Assembly: GCF_030540765.1 (NCBI RefSeq)
Contig: NZ_JAUOEL010000006.1
Span: 248,001 to 312,000 of the forward strand
From: Flavivirga jejuensis
Lineage (GTDB): Bacteria; Bacteroidota; Bacteroidia; Flavobacteriales; Flavobacteriaceae
Length of the DNA: 64,000 bases
Direction of reading: 5' to 3'
The position numbers were made by a program, and so were the translations under genes. A model generated the notes under the pieces. That model saw nothing but the letters and a program-made list of their open reading frames with translations, had not been told where the DNA came from and searched no databases. This document shows, piece by piece, positions 53,849-63,393 of this stretch (position 1 is the stretch's first letter; every line of letters starts with the position of its first letter).

Positions 53849-54399
53849 TGGATAATTTCGAAAAATATATAAAAGAAAACAAGGCTCTTTTTGATGTGCA
53901 TAAAGCAGATAAAAATAAACTTTGGGCAAACATTGAATCTGGTTTAAATAAGCCTGAATCTAAGACAAAAACCATAAAGTTATGGCATACTCCCTTGTTT
54001 AAAGTCGCTGCCACTATCGTTATAGCCTTAGGTTTGTTTTCATTAATTAATGTTTTAGTAGTTAATAACATAAATACAAATAGCCTAAATAGTTTAGCAG
54101 AACAAGAGTTAAACGATATTGATTCTCATTACAAAGGATTGGTTGCTTACCAGGTAAAACTTGTTAATAAAAGCACCCAATTATCTTCTGAAGAGAAAAA
54201 AGAGTTTTTATCCTTTATGGTTGAATTGGATCTTGAATATGAATTGCTAAAAGTAGAACTACAAAAAAATGTAGATAGCGAACGGGTTTTAGAAGCTATT
54301 GTAATCAACTATAAAAAGAGAATTGAATTAATAGAGAACTTATTACAGCAACTTAATAGTTCTAAAAAATTAGACAATGATGATGTGTATACTTTATAA
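53848..54399 (+). CDS. Putative anti-sigma factor, single-TM protein
   Basis: 183 aa. A cytoplasmic part of about 50 residues (NFEKYIKENKALFDVHKADK) is followed by one TM helix (about 52-73: KVAATIVIALGLFSLINVLV) and a periplasmic coiled-coil-like region (about 85-175) rich in Glu/Lys/Leu. The topology fits an anti-sigma or sensor partner, and it is coupled to the sigma gene by a one-base overlap. There is no ZAS zinc motif (HxxxCxxC) or FecR domain, so assignment rests on topology and context only. Confidence 0.7.
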   Translation: MDNFEKYIKENKALFDVHKADKNKLWANIESGLNKPESKTKTIKLWHTPLFKVAATIVIALGLFSLINVLVVNNINTNSLNSLAEQELNDIDSHYKGLVAYQVKLVNKSTQLSSEEKKEFLSFMVELDLEYELLKVELQKNVDSERVLEAIVINYKKRIELIENLLQQLNSSKKLDNDDVYTL

Positions 54400-55465
54400 G
54401 AAAATAACCTTAATTGTTTTATTGCTATTAAGTTTTTCAATGTATTCGCAAAACGTTTTGACAAAAACTATTGACGAAATATATAAGATGACAAATGCTG
54501 GAGAATTGCATTTGGATAATAAATATGGCAATGTAACTATTACAGGTTGGGAAGAAAACGATATTTCTATAAAAATAGAGATTAAAGTAACCAATAAAAA
54601 GAAAGAAAACGCAAAAATTCTTCTTGATCGTATTGTTTCAAATATTAGAACAGCCAACGATTTTGTAAATATTACTTCTGAAATCTCAGAAAAGAATACC
54701 AGTCTTTTTTCTAGATATTTTAATAAAGTAAATCCATTTGAATTCGATAAAAGTAATGTTGAAATAAACTATATTATTTCTTTACCCATAAATGCTGAAA
54801 TAGATATAACAAATAAATTTGGTGATGTTATTATTGATAATTGGACGGGTAAATTAAAAGCCAATATAGAACATGGAGACCTATGGATCAATGATGCTAT
54901 TACCAATGCCAGAATAGATATGAAATTTGGCAAATTAAGAAGCAGATCTATTACTTACGGAACCATTAATTTAAAAAATGGTGATATCGATATTAAATCT
55001 TCTAAAAATTTATTATTAAGAACTAGTGGTACAAAAATTGAAATTGATGCTGTTGAAGATCTAGAGCTTATTTCTAGTAAAGACGAAATAATCATTCAAA
55101 AGGTTGGGAAAATCGAAGGAGAATTAAACTTTTCTAATGCTCAAATAGAGTATGTTGAAGAAAAAATTCGTCTTAATATGAAAGTTGCAGAATTACGTGT
55201 TGCTAAAATCAATCAAGCGGATGCCTCTGTTTCTATAAATCAGGAATCATCAGATATCAATATTAATATTACAGGCTTATCTTTTAAGTTTGACGCCACA
55301 TTAGAACAAGGCTTATTAAGGCTGCCAAAAACTTTTTATGATATTGAGAATAATGTTATTGATAAAAGTAAAAGAATGAGAGAAATAAGTGGAAAATACG
55401 GAACATTTACTACTGGTTTCTTCTCCTTTATAGGAAAAAAAGGGATTATCATTTTAAAAGAATAA
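54377..55465 (+). CDS. Secreted DUF4097-like/adhesin-like beta-helix protein
   Basis: 362 aa. Three in-frame ATGs at 54377, 54380 and 54383 overlap the end of the previous gene, so the exact start is uncertain. A signal peptide (YKKITLIVLLLLSFSMYSQ) is followed by repetitive beta-strand sequence (LHLDNKYGNVTITGWEENDI, IDITNKFGDVIIDNWTGKLK, MKFGKLRSRSITYGTINLKN). This pattern of short strands with Gly/Asn turns matches DUF4097/DUF2807 proteins. Periplasmic or surface. Probably translated with the sigma and anti-sigma genes. Confidence 0.72.
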   Translation: MMMCILYKKITLIVLLLLSFSMYSQNVLTKTIDEIYKMTNAGELHLDNKYGNVTITGWEENDISIKIEIKVTNKKKENAKILLDRIVSNIRTANDFVNITSEISEKNTSLFSRYFNKVNPFEFDKSNVEINYIISLPINAEIDITNKFGDVIIDNWTGKLKANIEHGDLWINDAITNARIDMKFGKLRSRSITYGTINLKNGDIDIKSSKNLLLRTSGTKIEIDAVEDLELISSKDEIIIQKVGKIEGELNFSNAQIEYVEEKIRLNMKVAELRVAKINQADASVSINQESSDININITGLSFKFDATLEQGLLRLPKTFYDIENNVIDKSKRMREISGKYGTFTTGFFSFIGKKGIIILKE

Positions 55466-55571
55466 AGCCTCTTACCAAAAAAGTTAAACAATTTTCATAA
55501 AAAAACATTTTTAAATGCAACCAATAATAAATTATGATGTCTATAACTATAGAAACTTAAAAGTATCAACT

Positions 55572-56240
55572 ATGAAACAATTCAGTACTTTTCTCTTATT
55601 ACTATTATTTTGCTTTACAAATACCACAAACTCTCAAGAATCTGAAGATTATATTGAATTTAACGACCGCAAAAACATTGTACACGGGGTCTATTTGGGT
55701 CTGGGTTTTCATTATGGAACCATTGATGAAGCCGAAACATTCTCGTCTAGCTTTAAGGTGGCCTATGTTGCTAATCAACAATTTGAAATTGGTTTTATAG
55801 GTACAGCGTTTTATACAGATTTAAACAGACTTGGACTAGATACTAATAATAAAGATTTAGCAGGATTTTATGGAGGGCTGCATATAGAACCTATATTCTT
55901 TAGTAAATCTAAAGTAAATCTTTCTTTTCCTATACTTATTGGAGCTGGTGCTGCGGCATTAATAAACGATGATGTTAATGATGATAATTATGGCATTGTT
56001 GATGATGATGATTGGCAACATGTTTTTGTGGTAGAACCTGGTATTAATGTCCTTTATAATATAAATAGGTATATACAATTAGAAGCTGGTGTAAGGTTTA
56101 GACTTTCCAGTAGAGTAGATTTTCAACCTGAATACGATTTAGAAAGAATAAATGGTGTTTCGGCTGGTATGGGGCTTAAAATAGGAGTATTTAATATGGG
56201 TAGAAACCGTTATAAAAAAAAGATAAAAAATGACATTTAA
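55572..56240 (+). CDS. Outer-membrane beta-barrel-like protein
   Basis: 222 aa with start at the ATG at 55572 (MKQFSTFLLLLLFCFTNTTN, signal peptide). The ATG at 55515 would add 19 hydrophilic residues before the signal. Mature strands such as GVYLGLGFHYGTIDEAETFS, FYGGLHIEPIFFSKSKVNLS and YIQLEAGVRFRLSS suggest a barrel of 8 strands or so. An Asp-rich loop (NDDVNDDNYGIVDDDDW, about 136-152) could bind Ca2+. Unknown function. Fourth member of the sigma-factor operon; 107 bp downstream of the previous gene. Confidence 0.72.
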   Translation: MKQFSTFLLLLLFCFTNTTNSQESEDYIEFNDRKNIVHGVYLGLGFHYGTIDEAETFSSSFKVAYVANQQFEIGFIGTAFYTDLNRLGLDTNNKDLAGFYGGLHIEPIFFSKSKVNLSFPILIGAGAAALINDDVNDDNYGIVDDDDWQHVFVVEPGINVLYNINRYIQLEAGVRFRLSSRVDFQPEYDLERINGVSAGMGLKIGVFNMGRNRYKKKIKNDI

Positions 56241-56388
56241 AAAAAAATCAAACGACATGAATTCTCTATATGTGCATTCTAAAAACAATAAAGTATATCT
56301 AAAAATGGATAGCGACTCTAATGTATGGTCTGCTATAAATTTTCAGTGGATTCCAATTATTGAACTTAATAAAAACATGGGGAAATAA
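56230..56388 (+). CDS. Micro-ORF, 52 aa, unknown
   Basis: ATG at 56230 overlaps the barrel gene's last 11 bases; stop TAA at 56386-56388. The product (MTFKKKSNDMNSLYVHSKNN ... NFQWIPIIELNKNMGK) has no signal peptide. The C-terminal part could be a fragment of a beta-barrel strand from a lost gene. It ends 12 bp before the ATCA repeat. I cannot tell a real small protein from a remnant. Confidence 0.3.
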   Translation: MTFKKKSNDMNSLYVHSKNNKVYLKMDSDSNVWSAINFQWIPIIELNKNMGK

Positions 56389-56400
56389 CTTAAAATAAAC

Positions 56401-56456
<56 letters not shown>

Positions 56457-56458
56457 CA

Positions 56459-57184
56459 ATGAACAGACTTTATAAAATATTGATATGTATAGGTATACTT
56501 ATGGCATCATCATGTAGTATCGATACAATAAGTGTAAATGCCGACGACTATGTAACTTATAGAGATGTAAATATTACCGATTACACATCGGTAAAAATAG
56601 CCAATGGTTTTACTGCTTATATAACATTTTCTGATACAGAGGAATCAATCAAAGTAGAAGCTAATGAAAATTTACATGATCTTGTTATTGCTGATAAAAA
56701 AAATAATGAGCTCGTTATTCGCTTTAAAAACAATATTAGAATTAAAGGGAAAGAAACACTAAACGTACATATTATCACTAAGTCTATTAAGAACTTTACA
56801 GTAACAGCAGATTCTCAAATTTATTTAGAAAATACTTTAACTGAAGATAATGCGAAAATAGAAATAACTGCCGATAGTTTTTTCTCTGGTGAAGTAGTTG
56901 TTGATTATATGGAACTTAAAGCTGCAGCTGATGCAAATGCAGACTTAATTGGTTCTATAAACATTCTGGACGCAGATCTTTCTGCTGATGCTAAACTTTC
57001 GGGCTATGAGCTACAAGTTAAAGATCTAAAAATGAGTATGACAGCCGACTGTAATGCCAATCTAACAGTAACTAAAACTATAGATATTAAAGCCGTTGCT
57101 GATTGTACGCTACGTTATAAAGGCAATGCAACTATAGTTCGTAAAGAATTAAACGCTGATTCCAGGCTTATTAAGGTTAATTAA
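56459..57184 (+). CDS. Head-GIN domain (DUF2807) lipoprotein, putative surface adhesin
   Basis: 241 aa. Lipoprotein signal (ILICIGILMASSCS, lipid Cys19), then a DUF2807-type right-handed beta-helix (about 38-235: NITDYTSVKIANGFTAYITF, EESIKVEANENLHDLVIADK, ADANADLIGSINILDADLSA, ADCTLRYKGNATIVRKELN). The family is named head-GIN after the Gly-Ile-Asn region and is common in Bacteroidota next to ECF sigma factors. A surface or periplasmic scaffold role is likely. The 14-copy ATCA repeat sits at its translation start. Confidence 0.87.
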   Translation: MNRLYKILICIGILMASSCSIDTISVNADDYVTYRDVNITDYTSVKIANGFTAYITFSDTEESIKVEANENLHDLVIADKKNNELVIRFKNNIRIKGKETLNVHIITKSIKNFTVTADSQIYLENTLTEDNAKIEITADSFFSGEVVVDYMELKAAADANADLIGSINILDADLSADAKLSGYELQVKDLKMSMTADCNANLTVTKTIDIKAVADCTLRYKGNATIVRKELNADSRLIKVN

Positions 57185-57611
57185 AAATCTTAAAAATAAA
57201 GCATTAAAATTTATGAGATTCTTCAGTCGTACCTCCTACCATTGACGTATTTCATAAATGGTTAATTTTCAGTCGTTTGTCATTCAGAGCGCAGCGAAGA
57301 ATCTTTATAATTAATCTCTAAAGATTCTTCAGTCATACCTCTCTGAATGACACCCAATTACGTCATTCCCTCCACTTGAGAAATTTTGGTCTAATGCCTC
57401 TGAATGAATGGTGACTCCATTTTGTTCAAAAGGTTAGTGTCAGAATAAAGCGAAGAATCTCAAAATAAAACAAGTATAGATTCTTCAGTCGTTCCTCCCT
57501 ATCTACCTGGGTTTAACTACAAGTGAAGAAGTACACAATAACTGGCACACGAATCTGTTTTATTCGTTTTACCAGTCAATGTCAACACCCTTTAAATCTA
57601 GATTGAAATTA
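57185..57611. other. Intergenic region made of dispersed repeats
   Basis: 427 bp. Three related blocks: 57186-57236 (51-bp repeat, 50 of 51 identical to 30064-30114), 57322-57373 (AGATTCTTCAGTCATACCTC and CTGAATGACACCCAATTACG) and 57479-57499 (AGATTCTTCAGTCGTTCCTC). They share the core GATTCTTCAGTCRTWCCTC. The same ATGACACCCCAATTACGTCA-type string follows the copy at 30 kb. No gene. Confidence 0.8.
57186..57236. repeat. 51-bp dispersed intergenic repeat, copy 2
   Basis: 50 of 51 positions identical to 30064-30114; begins AATCTTAAAAATAAAGC, ends CGTACCTCC. It starts one base after the stop codon of the head-GIN lipoprotein gene. Confidence 0.85.
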
Positions 57612-58454
57612 CTACTTTGATTTTCCTTTATATAAGATATTTAAAATCAATCCTCCAATGATCAATGCGATACCCAATAAACTCCAAAATGTATAAACTT
57701 CACTAAAAATAAATACCCCAAACAAAACAGTATAAAGAACCTCCAGATATTTAAGTGGTGCTACTTGATTTGTAGATGCAATTTGAAACGCTTTCGTCAT
57801 GTATAACTGTCCAAAATATCCGAAAACACCTAAGCTTAATAACAACAACCATTCAATACCAACAGGCATGATCCAATTATTTATAGATAACACCCCTCCT
57901 ATTATAGTAGAAATTACCATAAAATAATTAACAACTACAACAGGATGATCCCTTTTGCCTATTTTACTAATTGTTATATAAACTAACCCGCTAAAAACAG
58001 CAGAAATAAAAATCAGTAAAAGTCCGTAACCATTTAAATCTGTATCAAAACCTTTTAATACCACAACCCCTGCAAAAGCCATTGCGAAAAAAAACCATTG
58101 CCATAGTTTAACCTTTTCACGCAATAGGAATACAGCAAAAATTGCTGCAAAAATGGGCGCCATATATCGTAACGACACGGCTGTACCAATGGGTAAGTAT
58201 TTAGTAGACATAAAAAAGAAGGTCATCGAAGTAACCCCAACAATGCCTCTGGTAATTAGAAGTACTTTTTTATTTCCTAAAATAGGAATGTTATTTTTTA
58301 GTAGAAAAGTAAATGTAAAAACTAAAGAACTTATCGACCTAAAAAATACAATTTGATACGCGCTAATATGTACTAATTGCTTAACAATTGCATTCATACA
58401 GGCAAATGCTAATGTGCTAATGAGCATAAACTTTATAGCATTCTTAACTTCCAA
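57612..58454 (-). CDS. EamA-family (DMT) transporter
   Basis: 280 aa. Ten TM helices in two EamA repeats of five (about 1-135 and 140-280). LRYMAPIFAAIFAVFLLREK in the first half and PLKYLEVLYTVLFGVFIFSE in the second are the paired family motifs. Drug/metabolite exporter of unknown substrate. It overlaps the following EamA gene by 11 nt on the same strand, forming a two-gene operon. Confidence 0.9.
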   Translation of the reverse strand: MEVKNAIKFMLISTLAFACMNAIVKQLVHISAYQIVFFRSISSLVFTFTFLLKNNIPILGNKKVLLITRGIVGVTSMTFFFMSTKYLPIGTAVSLRYMAPIFAAIFAVFLLREKVKLWQWFFFAMAFAGVVVLKGFDTDLNGYGLLLIFISAVFSGLVYITISKIGKRDHPVVVVNYFMVISTIIGGVLSINNWIMPVGIEWLLLLSLGVFGYFGQLYMTKAFQIASTNQVAPLKYLEVLYTVLFGVFIFSEVYTFWSLLGIALIIGGLILNILYKGKSK

Positions 58455-59358
58455 TAGTTCTTGTTTTTATTTTTTTTCGAGAAGTAATAAAGAAAACACC
58501 TGTTAAAAGAATGCAAGCTGCTATTATAGTTTGAGTAGTAATAGTTTCATCAAGTATATACCAGCCTAACAGTATTGCAACAATAGGATTTACGTAAGCC
58601 GAGGTTGCAGCTTTCTCGGTAGAAACAACTTTAAGCAGATAATTAAATGCTGTAAAAGCGATAACACCTCCAAATAAAATTAATAAAACTAAAGACCATT
58701 GTACTTCTGGGCTCCAAGCCATGGGAGGTATCCAATTCTCATTTAAAACCAAGCTTATTATTATTAAAAGAACCCCAGCAATCATCATTTGGTATGCAGT
58801 ACTAACAAAAAAGTTTGATGGCATATCGGCTTTAGCTACAAAAACACTAGCATAACTCCAAGACAAAACACAGGTAAGAACCATAAACATGCCCAGCAAA
58901 CTGTCATCATTTGTAATTAGTTCTTTTTGGCTTACTAAAAGATACATCCCAATAATGCCTAATGCGACACCAATTAAAGACCTGTTTTGCATCTTTTTAC
59001 CATCTATAAGGCGCATTAATAATAACACGAAAAGAGGTTGCGTTGAAGCTTCGAGAGCAGCAAAACCACTATCTAAATACCGTAATGCCCAAATAAAAAC
59101 ACCATTACCATATACTAAAAATAAGAAACCAGCAATGACACAATTAATAAACTGTTTTTTGCTAATTGATAGTCTAAGTTTCATAAACTTAGCTATTATA
59201 AATATGATTAATCCTGCAAAGGAAAATCGGATGGCAGCCACAAAAAAAGGAGGTAATTCTGTTACCGCAATTTTATTGAGTAAATATGTAGACCCCCAAA
59301 TAACATAAATGGCAAAGAACGCTAAGATAATAAGAATCGTTTTTCGCGATATGCTCAT
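58444..59358 (-). CDS. EamA-family (DMT) transporter
   Basis: 304 aa, ten TM helices in two EamA repeats. Motifs include YVIWGSTYLLNKIAVTELPP at the start, GNGVFIWALRYLDSGFAALE, and AATSAYVNPIVAILLGWYIL in the second repeat, the RhaT/YdcZ-like family core. Substrate unknown. It is upstream of the other EamA gene and overlaps it by 11 nt; start at 59358. Confidence 0.92.
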   Translation of the reverse strand: MSISRKTILIILAFFAIYVIWGSTYLLNKIAVTELPPFFVAAIRFSFAGLIIFIIAKFMKLRLSISKKQFINCVIAGFLFLVYGNGVFIWALRYLDSGFAALEASTQPLFVLLLMRLIDGKKMQNRSLIGVALGIIGMYLLVSQKELITNDDSLLGMFMVLTCVLSWSYASVFVAKADMPSNFFVSTAYQMMIAGVLLIIISLVLNENWIPPMAWSPEVQWSLVLLILFGGVIAFTAFNYLLKVVSTEKAATSAYVNPIVAILLGWYILDETITTQTIIAACILLTGVFFITSRKKIKTRTIGS

Positions 59359-59420
59359 TTATGTATGTGATTAAAAATAATAAAATGGCAGAAGTGCTAT
59401 TCAGAAAAGTGTAAAAGACA

Positions 59421-59873
59421 TTAAATCTTTTTCACTCGAACTGCATTCATTCCTTTTTGACCACGTTCTAACTCGTAAGTAACTTTGTTATTTTCTTCGA
59501 TAGGTTCTAGTAAACCACTAACGTGTACGAAGTATTTTTCTTGATTTACACTATCAATTATAAAACCAAACCCTTTAGAGTGATCAAAGAAAGAAACTTT
59601 ACCCTCTTTGTTTGCTGGTTCTTCTTCTTCCCTATCTTCTTTCTTAGGAATTCCTAATTCAATACTTTCAGCCTCAACTTTCTCACGCATTGCTGGATCT
59701 GGTGGGGTATCTGTTAAATTACCATTGAAGTCTACATAAGCAAATTGAATACCTTGAGGATTCTCTTTAGCTTCCGCTTTACGAGCTTCCTTCTTTTTTT
59801 GCTTTTCTTCTCTTTTCTTTAAGCGTTTTTTTTCTTTTTCAATTTTATTAAAAGTTACTTGAGATTTTGCCAT
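59421..59873 (-). CDS. Cold-shock domain protein with Lys-rich N-terminal extension
   Basis: 150 aa. Residues 1-85 are a highly charged Lys/Glu/Arg region; the cold-shock domain is at about 88-150 (KEGKVSFFDHSKGFGFIIDS, RNP1 KGFGFI; RNP2 YFVHV). Cold-shock proteins bind single-stranded RNA/DNA as chaperones. The N-terminal extension is a common Bacteroidota variant. Monocistronic. Confidence 0.92.
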   Translation of the reverse strand: MAKSQVTFNKIEKEKKRLKKREEKQKKKEARKAEAKENPQGIQFAYVDFNGNLTDTPPDPAMREKVEAESIELGIPKKEDREEEEPANKEGKVSFFDHSKGFGFIIDSVNQEKYFVHVSGLLEPIEENNKVTYELERGQKGMNAVRVKKI

Positions 59874-60000
59874 AGTTTATAATACTGTACTTAATTTTGT
59901 GAATAATTAAAAACAAAGATACGCCTTAATTTTGAGGATGCGATGATAATATAGGAGTAAAATAAGATAAAAAGTACAAATATCCTCTAAATAAGAAGTT

Positions 60001-61554
60001 TTAATCTTCTGGCGGATACCCGTGAATAGACTCAAAAACTTCATCAAAATTTGAACGCAAATAGGCATTTAATTTTTTCCTATAGTCGCCTTTTAACCAT
60101 TCTACAAAATTAAAAGTACTTTTACTGATACACTTAGTATAACGTTGTATTCTAAAATCAATATCATCACCCAACATTTTTGCTAATCCTAAAGCGTCAT
60201 AGACATCTTCACTATTCTCAATGCAAATTTTTGCGTGTTGCTCTATGGAACGTTCTAAAACTACTTTTGAAGACTCTCCACTTCTAATAGACTCTATATA
60301 AGTTCTTTGTATATCAAAATAAACATCTTTAGACTTAGAGAATTCTTCACGCAATTCGTCTGGCATTTCATACCTAAAATTGCTTTCTAATTCTTCATCG
60401 CTTAAAATGGCATCTAAATAGTAATTTGGTGATTTAAATATACGTTGCCAATCTAAATTATCTCCCCAAGGTCCAAATCGATGAAAATTATTTCCTAAAT
60501 CAATAACGCTAAATGTACTCTTATCTTTTAAAATACGAGACCCACGACCAATCATTTGGTAATAAAGCGTTAATGATTTAGTCGCTCTATTTAAAATAAT
60601 ACTATCAACAGTTGGCTCATCAAATCCAGTAGTTAATATACTTACCGAAGTTAAAATAGCATCAGGGGTCTTTTTAAACCATTGTAAAATAAGTGCCCGT
60701 TCTTTTTTGGTATTTGTATTATCTAAATGGGCTATAGGATACCCTGCCCTTCTAAAAGTATCATAAACATGTAATGAGGTGTTAATTCCATTATTAAAAA
60801 TCAATGTTTTTTTCCCTTTAGCACGTTCTTCATAAGCTTGTAATAACTTACTAAGCATATCATTATCTGTATATAAATCTTCAGAAGATTTTACAGTATA
60901 ATCACCATTCGCTCCTACTACCAACGAGGTTAAACCTACATTATAAGAAAACATTTCTGCGCGAGCTAAAAACCCATTTTCAATTAAAGATTCGATACTT
61001 TCTCCAACAATTAATTCATCATAATTATCGGTCATTGGTAATTCTATACTAGAACTTAAGGGTGTTGCAGTAACGCCAAGAATAAACGATTGACTAAAAA
61101 ATTTGAAGAGCTTAGTGAATGAGTTATAATGAGCCTCATCAATAATTACCAGACCAATATCAGAAATATCTAACTTATCATCATTCAACCTATTATTTAA
61201 GGTCTCTACCATGGCTACAAAACAACTAAAATCTGCTTGATCACTTAAATCTGCCTTACTGTCTACGACCTTGTTATTTACACCAAATTCTGTAAGTACA
61301 TGAGATGTTTGCTTACACAATTCAATACGATGCGTCATCACCAACACCTTCTTTTTACGTGTTTTAAGAAATTGTCTAACAATTTCAGAAAAAATTACTG
61401 TTTTCCCTCCTCCAGTTGGAAGTTGGTACAATAGATGATAATCATTTGGTGATTCATCAAAGCTTTTAAAAATTTTATCTATAGCTCCTTTTTGATAGCT
61501 ATATAAGTTTTTACCTTCTTTTCTTTCTTCTAATTCTGTTATTGAAACGGACAT
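60001..61554 (-). CDS. Superfamily 2 DEAD/DEAH-box helicase (RadD-like/type III restriction-like fold)
   Basis: 517 aa with the start at the ATG at 61554 (MSVSITELEERKEGKNLYSY), since the upstream 28 codons are unlike the domain. Walker A LPTGGGKTVIF, Walker B/DEAH VIIDEAH, VTATP, LTTGFDEP and QMIGRGSR are motifs I, II, III, V and VI. A C-terminal region of about 120 residues is family-specific. The role is nucleic-acid unwinding; a RadD-like DNA-repair or ribosome/RNA function is possible. Divergent from the sulfatase. Confidence 0.87.
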   Translation of the reverse strand: MSVSITELEERKEGKNLYSYQKGAIDKIFKSFDESPNDYHLLYQLPTGGGKTVIFSEIVRQFLKTRKKKVLVMTHRIELCKQTSHVLTEFGVNNKVVDSKADLSDQADFSCFVAMVETLNNRLNDDKLDISDIGLVIIDEAHYNSFTKLFKFFSQSFILGVTATPLSSSIELPMTDNYDELIVGESIESLIENGFLARAEMFSYNVGLTSLVVGANGDYTVKSSEDLYTDNDMLSKLLQAYEERAKGKKTLIFNNGINTSLHVYDTFRRAGYPIAHLDNTNTKKERALILQWFKKTPDAILTSVSILTTGFDEPTVDSIILNRATKSLTLYYQMIGRGSRILKDKSTFSVIDLGNNFHRFGPWGDNLDWQRIFKSPNYYLDAILSDEELESNFRYEMPDELREEFSKSKDVYFDIQRTYIESIRSGESSKVVLERSIEQHAKICIENSEDVYDALGLAKMLGDDIDFRIQRYTKCISKSTFNFVEWLKGDYRKKLNAYLRSNFDEVFESIHGYPPED

Positions 61555-61771
61555 GCATTTAATTTTGTGACGTGCAAAAATAACACCTTTGTAGGGGTTA
61601 TGGCGAATGTTTAACAGGAAAATTAAAAATAATTGCAAATAATTCTTTTCTTTGCTGAAAATGAATCAGTTAAAAGGATATTTTAAACCTATTTATTGCT
61701 TCTTAGTCATATTTATACAAAAGTTAAGTAATTTTAACCAAGTGACTCCAATTAATTCAAATTTAAAATTT

Positions 61772-63091
61772 ATGCTTCGTTACATATTTATTAGTCTATT
61801 TATGCTATTCGTTTTTTCCTGTGGTGATTCAACTGAAATGATTGATGATACCGAAAAAGAAACAGAAAATACTCAAAGTACAGCTCCAAATATTTTACTA
61901 ATTATTGCAGACGATATGGGCTTAGATGCCACACCTAGTTATGATATAGGAAATACTAAACCTAATATGCCTAATCTTCAAAGCTTGATTGACACAGGGG
62001 TACGATTTAATAATTTATGGTCTAACCCTACTTGTACACCAACACGTGCAGGTATACTTACTGGTAAATATGGATACAACACTGGTGTGACTCAAGTTGG
62101 CGACGAACTATCTACTTCTGAAACCTCATTACAAGCATATTTAGATTCAAATACCAATTCGGCTTATAGCCATGCAGTAGTCGGGAAATGGCATCTATCA
62201 AATAACGCTAATCATCCAAATAACATGGGGATTAATTATTACGCTGGAACTTTAGGAGGTGGCGTACCTTCATATACTAATTGGAGTTTGAATATAAATG
62301 GTACAACAACAACATCTACAGAATACATTACTACAAAACTTACCGATTTGGCTATAGACTGGGTTAATGACCAAACAAAGCCTTGGTTTTTATGGTTAGC
62401 TTATAACGCACCACATACGCCTTTTCACTTACCTCCTGATGATTTACATTCTCAGGGAGTATTAGCATCAGACCAAACAAGCATTGATGCAAATCCTTTA
62501 CCTTATTATTTGGCAGCTATTGAAGCTTTAGATACTGAAATGGGGAGGTTAATAAGTGCCATGTCTCAGGAAGAAAAAGATAATACCATAATCATTTTTA
62601 TTGGTGATAATGGTACTCCAAATCAAGTAGCACAGGAATATGTTTCTATGCGTACTAAAGGAACGGTATATCAAGGCGGTGTTAATGTACCTATGATTAT
62701 TTCTGGTAAAGGTGTTACCCGAATAAACGCTACTGAAGATGCTTTAATAAACACTACTGATTTGTTTGCTACCATAGCGAATATAGCTGGGGTAGACATT
62801 ACTGAAATCAACGACAGTCAAAGTTTTAAAACATTATTATCGGGTTCTGGTACAGCTACAAGAGATTATACGTATACCGAGATTGGAAAAACATCTGGAA
62901 GTGATTACACTATTAGAAATGCAACCCATAAATACATTAGCTTTTACGATGGTTCGGAAGCTTTTTACGATTTAAGCAGTAATCCGTTAGAAGCTCCTAA
63001 TTTATTAAACGCAAACCAATTGCCACTTAGTGCATCAAACAGCTCAATAAAAGATGCATTAACTACAAAGTTATCAGAGATTAGAAATTAA
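61772..63091 (+). CDS. Lipoprotein sulfatase (arylsulfatase family)
   Basis: 439 aa with start at the ATG at 61772, giving a lipoprotein signal (MLRYIFISLFMLFVFSC, lipid Cys17). The ATG at 61652 would add 40 residues and spoil it. C88 in C-T-P-T-R is the CxPxR signature where Cys is converted to formylglycine. Metal ligands D47/D48 (LLIIADDMG) and VGKWHL and DNGTPN motifs support an active sulfatase. Likely desulfates algal polysaccharides. The maturation enzyme is not in this window. Divergent from the helicase gene. Confidence 0.93.
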   Translation: MLRYIFISLFMLFVFSCGDSTEMIDDTEKETENTQSTAPNILLIIADDMGLDATPSYDIGNTKPNMPNLQSLIDTGVRFNNLWSNPTCTPTRAGILTGKYGYNTGVTQVGDELSTSETSLQAYLDSNTNSAYSHAVVGKWHLSNNANHPNNMGINYYAGTLGGGVPSYTNWSLNINGTTTTSTEYITTKLTDLAIDWVNDQTKPWFLWLAYNAPHTPFHLPPDDLHSQGVLASDQTSIDANPLPYYLAAIEALDTEMGRLISAMSQEEKDNTIIIFIGDNGTPNQVAQEYVSMRTKGTVYQGGVNVPMIISGKGVTRINATEDALINTTDLFATIANIAGVDITEINDSQSFKTLLSGSGTATRDYTYTEIGKTSGSDYTIRNATHKYISFYDGSEAFYDLSSNPLEAPNLLNANQLPLSASNSSIKDALTTKLSEIRN

Positions 63092-63393
63092 GTTTTATTA
63101 GTTTATACTTATTCCGTAACAGATTTAATACCTTTTATTGGTCTCAATTTTTGTTAAGCTTTAGTGTATTTCGCTTTCAACTTCTAAAAATTTTTGAAAT
63201 GAAAGTTTATCACTTTTTAGACAGATGTTTGTTGCTACAATCTATTGAAAAACCTCAAAACTTTAACAAAACTTAAGTATTAATTTGATACATAATAAAC
63301 CGTTTTATTATATTTAATATAATTCTAATACAAATTAGAAAATAATTTACGCTTAAGGGTACCTACTTAAAAAGTAATTCGTTTTTTTGAAAT
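63092..63393. other. AT-rich intergenic region before the aldo-keto reductase
   Basis: 302 bp. AT-rich, no gene. The string GTGTATTTCGCTTTCAACTT at 63163-63182 is related to GTGTATTTCATTTTCAGCTT at 49459-49478, so this may be another degraded intergenic repeat. Confidence 0.4.
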
